Below, piece after piece: positions 38,206-52,924 of a stretch of 64,000 nt of DNA. Where the stretch lies: NCBI RefSeq assembly GCF_000247815.1, contig NC_021676.1, positions 581,181 through 645,180 of the forward strand. Reading direction: 5' to 3'. The position numbers were made by a program, and so were the translations under genes. This DNA is from Ficedula albicollis (Eukaryota; Chordata; Aves; Passeriformes; Muscicapidae). Under the pieces are notes generated by a model. The model was given only the letters and a program-made list of their open reading frames with translations. It searched no databases and was not told the DNA's origin. Position 1 is the stretch's first letter, and every line of letters begins with the position of its first letter.

Positions 38206-38293
38206 AAAGCCCCCCGTCCTGCCCCAGAACAGGAGTTGCTCCTGTGCACAAAGCCCCCTGTCCTGCCCCAGAACAGGAGTTGCTCCTGTGCAC
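38206..38293. repeat. 44-bp tandem duplication
   Basis: AAAGCCCCCCGTCCTGCCCC at 38206 recurs at 38250 with one difference. Each copy includes AGGAGTTGCTCCT, a short palindrome. Confidence 0.92.
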
Positions 38294-38620
38294 TGGGATG
38301 AGTGGCAGTTTGCTGCTCAGCACAGTGACTTCTCTGACAGGCACTTGCACCACTCACAAAACCACCACAAATACACAGAGCTGGTCAAAAACAGCAAAAA
38401 CACAACACAAGGCCCAAGAGCCAGAGCAGAGCCTGGCACAGCAGCAGCAGGTGTGACACAAAAGCTGAGGAGAGAGGGGAACTGAGCACGCCAGCACTGA
38501 GCTGCTGCCTCTGAACCTCTGGGATGTGCACAGAGGAGAGAGGAAGCTCAAACTGTGCATTCCCTTCAGCAGGGGCTGGAGAACCTGCTCACAGGAAGCT
38601 GGGAAGGGGAGCAGCAGAAA
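38294..38620. other. Short unique spacer
   Basis: About 330 bases with nothing recognised. Confidence 0.5.
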
Positions 38621-38702
38621 TCACTCTGTGTCTCATGGGGAACAAAAATCACCCTCTGTCTCATGGAGAACAAAAGTCACCCTCTGTCTCATGGGAACAA
38701 AA
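38621..38702. repeat. 29-bp tandem repeat, about 3 copies
   Basis: CTCTGTCTCATGG-type units spaced 29 and 28 bases apart, separated by GAACAAAARTCACC. Confidence 0.88.
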
Positions 38703-38924
38703 CTGGGCAATGAAATGAAACAGCAGGCAGGAGAGGTGCTGGCCATGTCTACAGGACAGGCTCTGGACAGGATTCTAAGAAATTCAGGACCTTACACCAC
38801 AAAACGAGCAAATTCAGGTGAGAATGGGAATCCCTCCCATGCACAGAGGATCCTGGGGTCACTGCTGCACCCCAATGCCCTTGGAGGCACAAACAGGACT
38901 TGGTGCTCCCCCCCCAGAGGAGAC

Positions 38925-39617
38925 CTCTGCAATCCCAGATTTCTGTCCCTCTGCAATTCCAGATTTCTGTCCCCCTGCTCCCCCTGAGTGTCCAGAGCAG
39001 CTCTGCCCTCTGCAATCCCAGATTTCTGTCCCTCTGCAATTCCAGATTTCTGTCCCCCTGCTCCCCCTGAGTGTCCAGAGCAGCTCTGCCCTCTGCAATC
39101 CCAGATTTCTGTCCCTCTGCAATTCCAGATTTCTGTCCCCCTGCTCCCCCTGAGTGTCCAGAGCAGCTCTGCCCTCTGCAATCCCAGATTTCTGTCCCTC
39201 TGCAATTCCAGATTTCTGTCCCCCTGCTCCCCCTGAGTGTCCAGAGCAGCTCTGCCCTCTGCAATCCCAGATTTCTGTCCCTCTGCAATTCCAGATTTCT
39301 GTCCCCCTGCTCCCCCTGAGTGTCCAGAGCAGCTCTGCCCTCTGCAATCCCAGATTTCTGTCCCTCTGCAATTCCAGATTTCTGTCCCCCTGCTCCCCCT
39401 GAGTGTCCAGAGCAGCTCTGCCCTCTGCAATCCCAGATTTCTGTCCCTCTGCAATTCCAGATTTCTGTCCCCCTGCTCCCCCTGAGTGTCCAGAGCAGCT
39501 CTGCCCTCTGCAATCCCAGATTTCTGTCCCTCTGCAATTCCAGATTTCTGTCCCCCTGCTCCCCCTGAGTGTCCAGAGCAGCTCTGCCCTCTGCAATCCC
39601 AGATTTCTGTCCCTCTC
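38925..39617. repeat. 83-bp minisatellite, 8 copies plus a partial
   Basis: CTCTGCAATCCCAGATTTCT recurs every 83 bases from 38925 to 39589. Inside each unit the segment is itself nearly doubled (CTCTGCAATCCCAG... then CTCTGCAATTCCAG...), so the unit grew from a smaller dimer. The last copy breaks off at TCTCTGGTGCCCC. Confidence 0.96.
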
Positions 39618-41627
39618 TGGTGCCCCTGTCCCTGCTCAGGGGACACAGCCAGCATCCCTGGCTCTGGGACAGAGCAGCTCTCCAACCTGCAGGGCCAGGG
39701 CAAAGGATGTGAGAAATGCCCTGGGACCTGCTAAAGCCTCTCCCCAAACCTTCCCAAGAGTTGTAGGTTGGGTTCTTGGCCTTTTTTTGGCTTTGTCACA
39801 TGCCTGTGATCTGTGCCTAACAGACCCAGCTCCTGGATTTCATTGAACCCTCAGAGGCTCAAACACAGGGGCAGCCAAGAGCTGAAAATAAGGAAAATGT
39901 GATGGGGGCTCTGACATAAAACAGCTTTATAGGTCTTGCTTCCTTTAACTCTGCTAAAATAATGAAGAATTAGGGTTTGCTGAGAAGCTTCTCCCTTAAA
40001 AATCACCTATATATAGATGAAAGATGAAATCTGCCACACGTCTCCATGTTAAAAATAACTGCAGTATTAAAAATTAAAAGTATCCTACAAAGAACTGTCA
40101 TTATTAGCAGTTCTAATGCCAAGTTAAAAATTAAATCCAATCAGCACAGAAAAAAACATTTGGAAACTCTTTTAAAAATGAAAGAGACAAGGATTAGCCA
40201 CCATAAAATACAGAATCAATTGTATGAAGTGGAAATTTGCTTCCCAGAAAAAAAAAAAAAATCCCTTGCTGTTACTGAGGTGTAGCCAGAGCTGGAACAG
40301 GAGTGTGGTGTGGATCTCCACATCAAATCAGCAATTCCCAAGGCAATGATCCTGTCAGCAGGGCAGCCCAGGCTGCAGGGTTTGCTCCCTGGGGTTACTG
40401 ATGGAGGGTGATAAACCAGAACCCCTGAAATCCCCAGGAAATTCCCCACACAAACCTGAGCACCCCTGCACTCCCCCAGCTCTGGTTCCAGCTCTGTCTC
40501 ATCCTGCTCCCAGGGCCTCATTACAGGGATGTCCTCACAAATCTACCAGGCAGCCTCTCTTGAACTTCACTCCACTGAGTGGGATCTAAACTGCACTCTG
40601 CTCCAAAGGAAATTCCTCAGGAGCAGCTCCGGGTGGGGGAGAGAAAGAGCTCAGAAATGAGAATCAAGATAAGAATTGTAACTTTTCGCTGGAGAACGGA
40701 GCCTCAGTGAGGATAATTGCACCATCCACCATAAAATGAGAGCCTGAGGAGAGCACTGTACGTCACAAAACATTTGAAGTATTAAAAATGTAAAGCACCC
40801 GAGGATCTCTGAGCTGCGCCAGTGGTGTTCTCTATTCCCTTCCCTTGCAGTTACCCTATTCCACAGCAAAGCTGTGAAATTCAGACTATTACAGAGCAAT
40901 CCCTTTCCAGGCTGCTCCTCCTGAGCAGGACCCCGAGCAGCACCACAGACTGGGAACGGGTCCCAGAGACAAGCAGACTGCCAGGCCCTGAGCTGCTGTG
41001 AATGACAGATAAAGGGGAACACCTGGAGCTCAGCCTCTGCTCTGGGCTGGGGGCACCAGGCAAACATCCCCCCACCCAACCTTCTGATCCTGAAGTGGCT
41101 AAAATTGCTCCAGGAAACAGAGTTATGTTTATATATTGTTTACAGTTTTGACACTTTTCAAGCTCACAAGCAAAGGAATTGAGCAGATTGAAGATGTGAG
41201 TTTTTTAGAAGCATTACACACCCAGGAAGGTTTTTTTACTCTCTGATACGCAGGAGGTGCTGGGCTGCTCTGTGTGGTCCCTTCTCACAGAAAGTGGAAG
41301 GCTCATTCCTGCCAGTGGAAAACAGAATTCAGCTGCTGGATTATCTCCTGCATCTTTTCCTTCCTCGGAAATAACAGGATCCTGAGATGCTTTGGGGTTT
41401 GCTTTACTATGCCAAGGATATCTGAATTGTATCTCTTCGGTTACATGCCAGATAAAAACTGCCCAGGATGCTTTTCTTTCACTGTCTGCACGGTGCTTAC
41501 ACTTCAAGATGTCTTTATCTTCAAGATACTATAGCTGGTAAAAAATTATTTTCCCTGTGAAACCGGGTTACTACTTCATTATTGAGTTCTGATTTTTGTG
41601 TGAAGGCTACAGAGCAACTCCTTCAGC
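39618..41627. other. Non-repetitive DNA, no gene recognised
   Basis: About 2 kb, AT-rich at 39,950-40,260. No coding exon or mobile element seen. Confidence 0.5.
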
Positions 41628-41649
41628 ATGTAACCAAAAAAAAAAAAAA
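41628..41649 (+). repeat. Direct repeat flanking the 819-nt poly-G tract (left copy)
   Basis: ATGTAACC followed by 14 A. The same ATGTAACC plus 13 A reappears at 42469-42489 immediately after the poly-G tract. Confidence 0.93.
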
Positions 41650-42489
<840 letters not shown>

Positions 42490-45210
42490 CCAAAACAACG
42501 AACCAAACCCAGAGGAAAGTATTTCCCAGAGAATGAACAGCTCATACTCATAATAAACCTAAGGATAATATTTATTTATATTTATGGCATCAGCAGCCCT
42601 CCCCTCTCACTCCATCCCACAGCCCAGCTCCAAACCAGGGTTCCCAGGGCAGTTTAAAGGACATTTAAAAGACATTTCCTGGAGCCCAGCTCAGCTCCAC
42701 CTCCCCACTCTCATCAGCACACGAGCTCTGCTTTTCTCCATCCTCCCTTGGTCTGGCAACACCCTCTGCCTTTTCTGAGCTGATTCCGAGGAGAAAACCT
42801 TTGAGCCACAGCTCATTGTGCCACAAGCCACAGGGCATTTTAGAGACCCCAAAGCACTCAGACAAAGATTGTTTCACTGCCAGGTAGGAGTGCTGGCTTG
42901 GTTTAAACCAACAGTATTGGAAAGAATAAACCACAGAGCATCACCCACCAAGCTGAGTTTATATTCCAAGGCTTTTGTGATCATGTCTTGGATTAAGGGT
43001 TAGACTTTAACCCAGACATCTGGGGCTGGATTTATCCTATTGGAAGACAAACTAAAAACTGCTCCCCATCCCAAAATCAGAAGCTGACAGGCTCTTCCCA
43101 TTGTTCCACACAACAATCCCGTGGAAATGAGCTTCAAGTAACATTTCCACTCGAGCTTTTGTTAAAGAAGAATGCTAATCATTCCCATCCTGCATCCCAA
43201 TTACTCACTGCCTCTCAACTTCATTAACAGCCCAAGAATCAGCACAGAACCACGAGTCCTGCAGAATGAAAAGGCAGCAATGAACACACCCAACCACTCT
43301 GAAGGCTGCTCTCCCTGCCCAGGGAAGCTCAGGGGAGAGAGCCCTGGCACTGACCCACAGCCACAGCTCCAGGGCCACTGCTCCCTTCAGACGGGAAGGA
43401 AGAGCTCGGGAGGAGCTGGAGCTGACAGAGGAGTGACTGTCCTTGACCTGAGCCCCTGGGCACACCCTGGCTCGGAGCTGGGGCTGCACTGCCCTGTCCC
43501 ACCATTCAAAACCGTCCCAGCTGCTGACCTCAGTACCTCATCCTTACACAGCCTGGTTTTAAACCCAGTTATCTGCAGGCAGGGTATTGGTGTAACGCTC
43601 ATTAAAGATGATTCCATCCACAGGAAGGCAAAGGATGGATCAGTGCAGTGAGCACACACGTGACAGCAGAACACAGAATGCACAGCTGAGTGCTCATTCA
43701 AGGGCAGATTTTAAATCTGACCTTCACAGTATGCAACAGAGGTAGTGTACACACACAACACGGCTCTAGAGAAAGAGTATTTATCCATCAGGTTCACCTG
43801 AGCTTCTATAAATAATGCAGAAGCAAAACACTAATTGGCATGCTGCAGAAGAACTTTGCATTTCACAACTCGCTGCTCTTGCTGTGCATTAGCTGGGGGT
43901 TCATCCTGGCTAATCCAAGAGTGCAGCACCTGTCCAAGGGGCCAGTACACAGCTCCCACAAAAAGCACCAGCTCTCTCTTTTTTTACCCCATTTCCTGTG
44001 AAAGAGAGCTCAGACACTTTCACTGTCCAACCATCCATCCCTCCATTGCTTCATTTCTCCCAGGAAGCCTCTGCAAATTTCAGCCGTGTCTTAGGACAGG
44101 AACATGCCTCAAAAATCCTGCTTGCAAAATGGAACCTAAACCAAAATCCAGGCACAGAGAGATCCAAACCAGAGGTGGGACAGCAAACCCCTCCCCAGGA
44201 GCCAGGGACCCCTGCACTGCTCCTGTCCCCTGCAAGAGGATGGGCAGCACTCTCTGACTGGGCCAGTGTCACCTTCTAGGTACGAGGACAGATGTTACCT
44301 TGAGAGAGAAATTCACCCAAAGCCTCCAGGACAGGCTCCTGAAGAACCTGGCTTTTAGGAAAAGCAGTGGGAAAGGCATCAGGAAGCTGAATGAAGTTAT
44401 TTCACTGATTCCTTTCAGCAGCTTGAGCAGACGGGTTCCCAAACTGCAACTGAGGAGAATCCGTATCAAAGCCCTGCTGCTGTTTAAGCTGCTTTCCACA
44501 GGGAGGAGGGATCACAGAGAACAGTCCTGGAGGGAGTCCAGGCTAAAGTTTATGTTTACAAACAAGAGCCTGCCTCAGGGTTTTGCTACTTAAGAGTCCC
44601 TACGAAGTGTGAGTTTTGGACAACGTTCAGAAACCTTGAAATCTTACGAGAAATTATAAATGCTGAGCCAGACCCAACCATTCCAGTAATTTAAACAGAA
44701 TATTTGCTTAGCAGAGGTCACAAGCAAACAAATGACAGTCCACAGGGCTTTTAGAGTGGGAGCAGAATATGGGAAATGCTTTTCTCCTGAGTGCGACCTG
44801 ACAAGCTCCTGATTTGTGCCCTGCGAGGCAGATTCAGCTCAGGGCCTGATCTCCCTTCCCATGGCTCCAAGTGAGCCTTGCCTAACACTTCATTTCCTAC
44901 AGGATCTTCAGAAAGGCAAATTACATCCTTGAAAACAGCTAAAAAAGAATCCACTGCCACTCTGAATGAAGGTCATCCCAAACTGATGAGACAAATGTTC
45001 CTCTTATTTCTGTGCAGATTTCTCTGGATACTGATGTGAATCTCACTCCCTCCCAACCCCACCTGTTCAGTGGCAATAATTCACTTGTTCCACACCGAGA
45101 ACCCACGTGCTTCCCCTAAACTTCTCAGCACTAAGAGCAGGGATGAGATCTTCCCTTACCCCAGACTGAAACAAGGAGCAAATGGGGGTGTAACACCCAC
45201 ACCCAGCCCA
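42490..45210. other. Non-repetitive DNA, no gene recognised
   Basis: About 2.7 kb. Open frames (for example about 97 codons at 44300-44593) lack recognisable domains, and that one does not begin with ATG. No mobile element seen. Confidence 0.5.
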
Positions 45211-45360
45211 GGCACACTGAGACACAATCAGAAATGCTCACACACACTGAGACACGGCCAGAAATACTCACACACACTGAGAGACAATCAGAAATGCTCA
45301 CACACACTGAGACACGGCCAGAAATACTCTCACACACTGAGACACACTGAGACACACTTG
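45211..45360. repeat. 30-bp minisatellite, about 5 copies
   Basis: CACTGAGACAC recurs at 45215, 45245 and 45275 and onward, followed alternately by AATCAGAAATGCTC and GGCCAGAAATACTC, a two-unit alternation. It ends in a short CACTGAGACA triplication. Confidence 0.9.
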
Positions 45361-45378
45361 GGACACTCTCACAGGTAT

Positions 45379-45559
45379 TATATAATAAGTGACATATCAC
45401 ATACCCTGTATGTGATAAGTGATATATGGCATACCCTGTATATAATAAGTGATATGGGGGATATATTTACATATATATATATATCTCACATAATATAGAT
45501 ACAATATGCAATATATCACTTATCACATACAGGGTATGCAGTATGTCACTTATTATATA
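45379..45559. repeat. AT-rich inverted repeat, 49-nt arms, 83-nt loop
   Basis: The left arm 45379-45427 and right arm 45511-45559 are reverse complements at 46 of 49 positions. The core is CATACCCTGTATGTGATAAG on the left and its complement on the right. The loop holds a second direct copy of the left core (45429-45455) and an (AT)n run at about 45472-45484. It could extrude a cruciform or fold as an RNA hairpin. No transposase or clear target-site duplication is visible. Confidence 0.88.
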
Positions 45560-45599
45560 TAAGGTGTGTGATGTATCATGTGGAATGTGCAATATAATA

Positions 45600-46081
45600 T
45601 GATATAAATTACATACCACTCAGGAGTGCCCCTGAATGGACAGATGGCACCCCCTGCAGCACATCATGAACAGGATTTAGTGGCCAGCACAGGGAACCGT
45701 GTGCCAGAGCTTGTTGCAGCCAGGCTGAACAGCAGCACAGCAAGCACACAGCTCTGCTGCTCCTGCAGTGCTACTCACAGCCACGTTTCATTCTGAACCG
45801 TGGGGAGAGAAGAACTGAAGCTGGCTATCAGCTGGAGAGACCAGGGTGTGCACCCACCCCAGAGCCCCGGCACCCCCACGCTGCCAGCAATCCTCTGTGC
45901 CTCTGCAGCCGGGGGGAGCAGGCTGGCAGAGCAGGGGGGCAGCAGGACGAGCCCTGTGCTGCAGGAAGGATGCTGCTGTCACTCCCACTCGTGCCTCTCT
46001 CAGAGCTGTCTGGGAAAGGCTCCTCACCGAGCACAGCCAGACTGTGCCCCCTCGGTGCTCAGCTGCTGGTTTACTGCCACC
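45600..46081. other. Non-repetitive DNA, no gene recognised
   Basis: About 480 bases. A plus-strand open frame of about 280 codons (45800-46651) passes through here and the next duplication; it has no domain and includes the duplicated segment twice, so I consider it chance. Confidence 0.5.
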
Positions 46082-46297
46082 GTGCTCATTCTCTCCAGCT
46101 CTCGTGTTCAGAGCCTGGACAAGAGCAGAACTCACATTTACCCAACTGCAAAAGGTTCATTCAGAAATGAACAGAAACCCCCCTGTGCTCATTCTCTCCA
46201 GCAATTACTGCGCTCTCGTCTTCAGAGCCTGGACAAGAGCAGAACTCACATTTACCCAACTGCAAAAGGTTCATTCAGAAATGAACAGAAACCCCCC
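46082..46297. repeat. 114-bp tandem duplication
   Basis: GAGCCTGGACAAGAGCAGAA occurs at 46111 and 46225. The copies share about 100 bases through GAACAGAAACCCCCC; the second has an extra CAATTACTGCG near its start. Confidence 0.92.
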
Positions 46298-47843
46298 ACA
46301 AGGGCACAGCAGCAGATTTCCCCTTGTTTCAGGGTCTCCACCTGCCCATCACCTGAGAGGATCCTGCACCACAGCCCAGGGAGCAGGACCCTGCCAGGGC
46401 CAGCAATCAGCACTGCCGGGGTCGCTGGCAGAACCCTTCACCCCCAGCTCTGCTCAGCTCAAGCAGCACTTTGGGAGATGCCCAGGGGCTCGGGGGGGGC
46501 AGAGCAGGAGGGGACACCCCAGCCCTGCTGGCCCCAGCTGGGGACACGGGGACAGAGCAGCAGGGCAGGGACCCCAGGGCAGGAACCCAAAACACACTCG
46601 GCATCACCCGCAGGGCTGCAAGGTGCTTCTGTAAATACTCCTTGGGACTGAGTCTCCTTGCTCAGGGCTAGCAAGAGAGCATGTGCCACCATCCTGAGGA
46701 CAGACTGGGAATGCAAACCTAACATATTCTCCTCTTCCTTTCAGAATCAGATGATCAGCTGTGGCTTTAGTCCTGCCAAATTCTGTCAAATATAGCACAA
46801 GATTATACAGAACCATAGTAACTGCACTCCCACTATTGTTCTGGTTTAAAGAGGAGTTTGATTACATTAGGTAAATATTTGTCCTTATGTAATAGCTCCC
46901 TCCAACATTCTAAAAATTTTCTGTCTCCTAGAATTTAACTGAAGAGGGTGCTTTTATATGTCACTGCTCTGCCCCAAAATCAAGTACACTCTCTACCACC
47001 ATGAGTATTAAACTGTGAGTCATGTTATTACAAGCAATAACAGTTATCCAGACAATTATGCAGTTGCAACTGCAGTTTTCCTATTAAATCTAGAAGCTTT
47101 AAGCAAATTCAGTGTCAGTAGGAATTGCAACACCATCTCTGATGAACTAAACAGCAGTTATTTATTCACAGATTGTTAAGTTCTTATGGCCCTGGGACTT
47201 CCAGGAAGAAAGCAACAAAGAACTGACTCCCCATCTAAATACTGGCTCGTTCCTCGTGTTGATATAATTATGAAGTTTCAGTCACTGCAAAGCTGTTCAC
47301 ACTGCTCTACATGCATTGCAAAATCTATGCTAACTGCAGTTTTTCCATTATAAAACTCGCTGGTGAAGTCACTGTTCTATTTCCAGCTCAGCTCTGGCAC
47401 TGTGCAGATGCTCGCTGCTTAGTAAATAGAAATATTATTTATTTTTTTTTAGGGAAAAAAGAACATACTGAATCAAAAAGCTAGAGGCTTTTGATACCCT
47501 TTCTTCCAAGTCATTTCAAATAAGGTAATGAAATAAATGAATAATAAAGAGCAAACAGAAGCTTGCGTGATGACTCAACACAACAGGAGTCATGAGGAAA
47601 ATGCTGAATTCCTGACTACACATTCCAGTGTTGTAGCACAGGAGTGCACACACTGGAAAAGTTCCACCCTCTAAAATAGGTGCTATCAACAGCCTAGGCA
47701 GCATTAATCACTGTTCTTTGGTAACTACATTCCTCCTGGCACACTCAAAGGAAGGAGTTTATGATCTTGAGGCTTGGAAAAGAAAGAACAAAGCAAGAAA
47801 GCTCTTCCAGCCTGTGCCCTTCTGCCCAGCTCCAGCTGGGATC
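46298..47843. other. Unique DNA, GC-rich then AT-rich
   Basis: About 1.5 kb. 46,300-46,660 is GC-rich and 46,740-47,560 is AT-rich with several ATTA cores. No gene or mobile element recognised. Confidence 0.5.
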
Positions 47844-47993
47844 TTTGGTCAGCTTCCAAGAGATGGAAAACATTTCAGCCCCGTGCAAATACGGCAGCTC
47901 CTTTGCCTAAAAATAGTCTTTGGTCAGCCTCCAAGAGATGGAAAACATTTCAGCCCCATGCAAATACGGCAGCTCCTTTGCCTAAAAATATCT
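47844..47993. repeat. 75-bp tandem duplication
   Basis: TTTGGTCAGCTTCCAAGAGA at 47844 recurs at 47919 (CTTCC changed to CCTCC). Both copies run to CTCCTTTGCCTAAAAATA. They differ at about two positions. Confidence 0.93.
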
Positions 47994-48248
47994 GCTCCAA
48001 GAAATTACTTCCCTTGCTTTGGCTGCATCCATATGGATGCTCTGTGCATCTCGGAGGTGAGGTGATGCTCACAAACGTTTGCTCAAACAAAGGAATAAAA
48101 ACAAGTTTGCTGACAGCTTTCTCCTGAAGCAATGACTGCTTCCACCCGAGGCACGGAGATGGGAAGAGTCCAGCTCCAGCAACGGCAAACCTGCCAGCAC
48201 TGGCACACAAAGGGCTCACTCCCCACAGGGTCTGCAGAGAGAAATCGC
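47994..48248. other. Short unique spacer
   Basis: About 255 bases with nothing recognised. Confidence 0.5.
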
Positions 48249-48470
48249 TGACCCCAAACCCAGGGCATTCACTGACCCCAAACCCAGTGCATGGTCATTT
48301 ACTGACCCCAAACCCAGGACATTAACTGACCACAAACCCAGGGCATGGTCATTTACTGACCCCAAACCCAGGACATTGCTGACCCCAAACCCAGGGCATT
48401 GCTGACCCCAAACCCAGGGCATTCACTGACCCCAAACCCAGTGCATGGTCATTTACTGACCCCAAACCCA
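48249..48470. repeat. TGACCCCAAACCCAGG minisatellite, left part
   Basis: Monomers of about 22-32 bases joined by GCATT, GACATT or GCATGGTCATTTAC linkers. The array ends CCCAAACCCA and continues into a G homopolymer. Confidence 0.95.
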
Positions 48471-50340
<1,870 letters not shown>

Positions 50341-51411
50341 CCTCTGCCCCCAGCCAGAGCTGCCCCAGGATGGGAGCACTGAAGGCTGTGGGAGATGCAC
50401 ACAGAGCACAGGGAGGGGCTGGAAGGGGAACTATTTTTTTTTAGGAGGTACATCTGGAAGGCAAGAATAGACTATTGCAGTGACAGAAGTGCTTTTTAAA
50501 ACAGAGCACACTTGTTCCACCCCTTTCTGCTGCCAGGAGGAATCAGCAGCACAGGGCTGTAGACAGCAGGGACAGGTGTTTGCTCTAAAAGGAGAATTCT
50601 CTCTTTTGGCCACCTACACAGCACGTGTGGCCAACGGGTCCAAATCCAAGTGTGGATGCTTCCACCAGCAGCACCCAGCCCCTGGCAGGCTCTGCTGGAA
50701 GCTCTGCGGCTCCTCTCACATGACCAGATGAAAAGCTGCTTTCTGAGCTGCTGTTTGCCATTCCTTTTCTCTTCTCAACCACGTATTATTGAAAATTGCC
50801 TGGAAGAGCTACAAATTACTCTAACCACTTCTTTCAGCATGCAAGAATATTTGACTGTAAGGAGATTATAAATGTATTTTCTTACAGCTGAGCAGTTCAA
50901 GCCCAACATTTAAATGTTGGTATAAAAATATGCGAAACCAAATTGTATGACAGAGCTTGCTTTGTCAAAACACAAATGTCTCATAAAATATGCTGTCTGG
51001 CATCAGAAGCAGTAGGTGATATTTTTCAGACAAACCTCTTCAAGGAAAAATACCAATTAAAATTAACAAAAAGACATTCAAAGTTAGGATTTGATATTTT
51101 GTCTTTTGATTTCAAGTGGCAACAATTCTGAGGTTTATTAGATTTGTTTAAAGGTCAAAATAAAAAAATTATCTATGCAAAATATTTTGTTCAAGACTTC
51201 ATACCTTCCTAAAGTTACTGTTCCTCAGTTGAACACTGCCCCAAAACCTCCTGCATTTATTTCTGCAGTTCCCCTACCTGCCACCTTTGTGTCCAGTACT
51301 TCTCTACAGCCCACAAGACAAAACACACCATTTGTTTGGCTCTAACCCAAAGGGCCCTCACCTATGCAACTTATCAGAAGGTTTTTTGGATTTTAAGTCT
51401 TCCCAGCAGCT
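50341..51411. other. Unique DNA, AT-rich in its second half
   Basis: About 1.1 kb. 50,780-51,200 is AT-rich. No gene or repeat recognised. Confidence 0.5.
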
Positions 51412-51763
51412 GTGATCTTTTGGCAGCTCGTGTGAGGAGAAGGGAAATTGAATTTCCTGGAAAAGAAACCACGCTGAAGCATTTGTACACAGCTGAGCAG
51501 CAGTGCTGCCTGGCAGGGTGAGGAATGCCCAGGGAGAAGGGATTGGGCAGAATTACAGCCCCAGAGGGATGGATGGATGGATGGATGGATGGATGGGTGA
51601 TCTTTTGGCAGCTCGTGTGAGGAGAAGGGAAATTGAATTTCCTGGAAAAGAAACCACGCTGAAGCATTTGTACACAGCTGAGCAGCAGTGCTGCCTGGCA
51701 GGGTGAGGAATGCCTGGGGTGAAGGGTTTGGGCAGAATTACAGCCCCAGAGGGATGGATGGTT
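51412..51763. repeat. 185-bp tandem duplication with a (GGAT)n run at the junction
   Basis: GTGATCTTTTGGCAGCTCGT at 51412 recurs at 51597 (offset 185). The first copy ends in GAGGGATGG expanded to about six ATGG units (51570-51596) before the second copy starts. Copies differ mainly in CCCAGGGAGAAGGGATTG versus CCTGGGGTGAAGGGTTTG. Confidence 0.94.
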
Positions 51764-52924
51764 CCCACTGGGGTGAGGGGTTTGGGGTCACAGGAGCTGC
51801 TCCAACCCAGCAGGATCCTGATCTGCAGGAGCTCCTGCTCCTTCCTGCACTCCTGTGCCCCTGCCTTCCTCTAATTACAGCCCAGAGCTATCACAGCTCA
51901 GCTCTTGAGAGGCAGCCCTGATGATTTCAGAGAAATCAAAGCAACTGCAAACAAGATCTGGACATTCACTCCAAGTAAAGCAAAGAGTATTGGGCAGCAA
52001 TTGTATCCCAATATGATCAGTTTTATCCCTCTAGAAAAGGCCTCACAAATAACCAAAAGACCTGTGAGTACAAATTTTTCTACTCAAGTGGACTATGAAG
52101 TGTTTAGTTTCTTTGATAGAGAGGGGGGTTTGATGTTCTCTTGCTTTGTCAAAGAGAGATGCAAAGCCCTGCATCCATTCAGTTCCATTGTGGTCACCCA
52201 CAAGAACACATTTTTGGGAAAAGAGCAGACACCAGGTGACACAGCCTTGTTCTGCAGCAGCCTCAAAAGGCTCCTGTGTCACACACAGCCCTGAAAGGAA
52301 GGAGATAAAAAAGGGAAAAAGGAAAAAACAGGGCTTAAGCTGAGTTACAGCAAAGCATCCCAAAAACCCTTACTATAATATATTTACACAGCTCCTGCAG
52401 AGGCTCTCTGGGTGCACAACTGTTCTATTTGCACAGTGCTTTACACTTCACATTCCAGCAATCGACCCGAGCAACTCAGAACTTCTGTGCAGATAAAACC
52501 AGAAGAGATGAGAAACCCTCAGCCAGACAGTTCCAAATGGAAAGCAGGCCAGTGAGAGATTCTGTATCAGGCAGAAATGAGCAGCTGCTGTGGACACTGC
52601 ACTTCACACAGGCTGTTATGAAATACCTCACTGGACTGGTCACATTCAAACCACCTGACATGACCAGTGGCAAAACCTGACCAGGATGACATCTGACTTC
52701 CATGATACCCATCCTGCAAATAAATACCAATATTCTCTCTGATAGAGATGGCACATGTTTGCTTTTACAAAGCAAATGAGTGTGAGAATCAGGTGAGCCG
52801 TGGGCCACACACTGTGTCAGTCAGATCAGAGCCCGCTGAGCATCCTCAATGCATTTTGCACTGCAGAAGCATTCAGGACATCACTGCATCAGCCCCAGGG
52901 CCAGTGAAGAGCTGCTGGTGGCAA
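51764..52924. other. Unique DNA with a 129-codon open frame of unknown meaning
   Basis: About 1.2 kb. A plus-strand frame is open from 51905 to 52294, but its first codon is TTG; an internal ATG near 52013 leaves about 94 codons. No recognisable domain, and chance is a sufficient explanation. Confidence 0.45.

Noticed and set aside
45379..45559. Complete DNA transposon or MITE
   Set aside because: Inverted arms exist, but no target-site duplication, transposase or second genomic copy can be shown from this window.
45800..46651. 283-codon plus-strand open frame
   Set aside because: Contains the 114-bp duplication in frame, no domain, low-complexity composition; best explained by GC-rich stop-poor DNA.
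51905..52294. 129-codon open frame in unique DNA
   Set aside because: Begins with TTG, not ATG; the ATG part is about 94 codons with no recognisable features.
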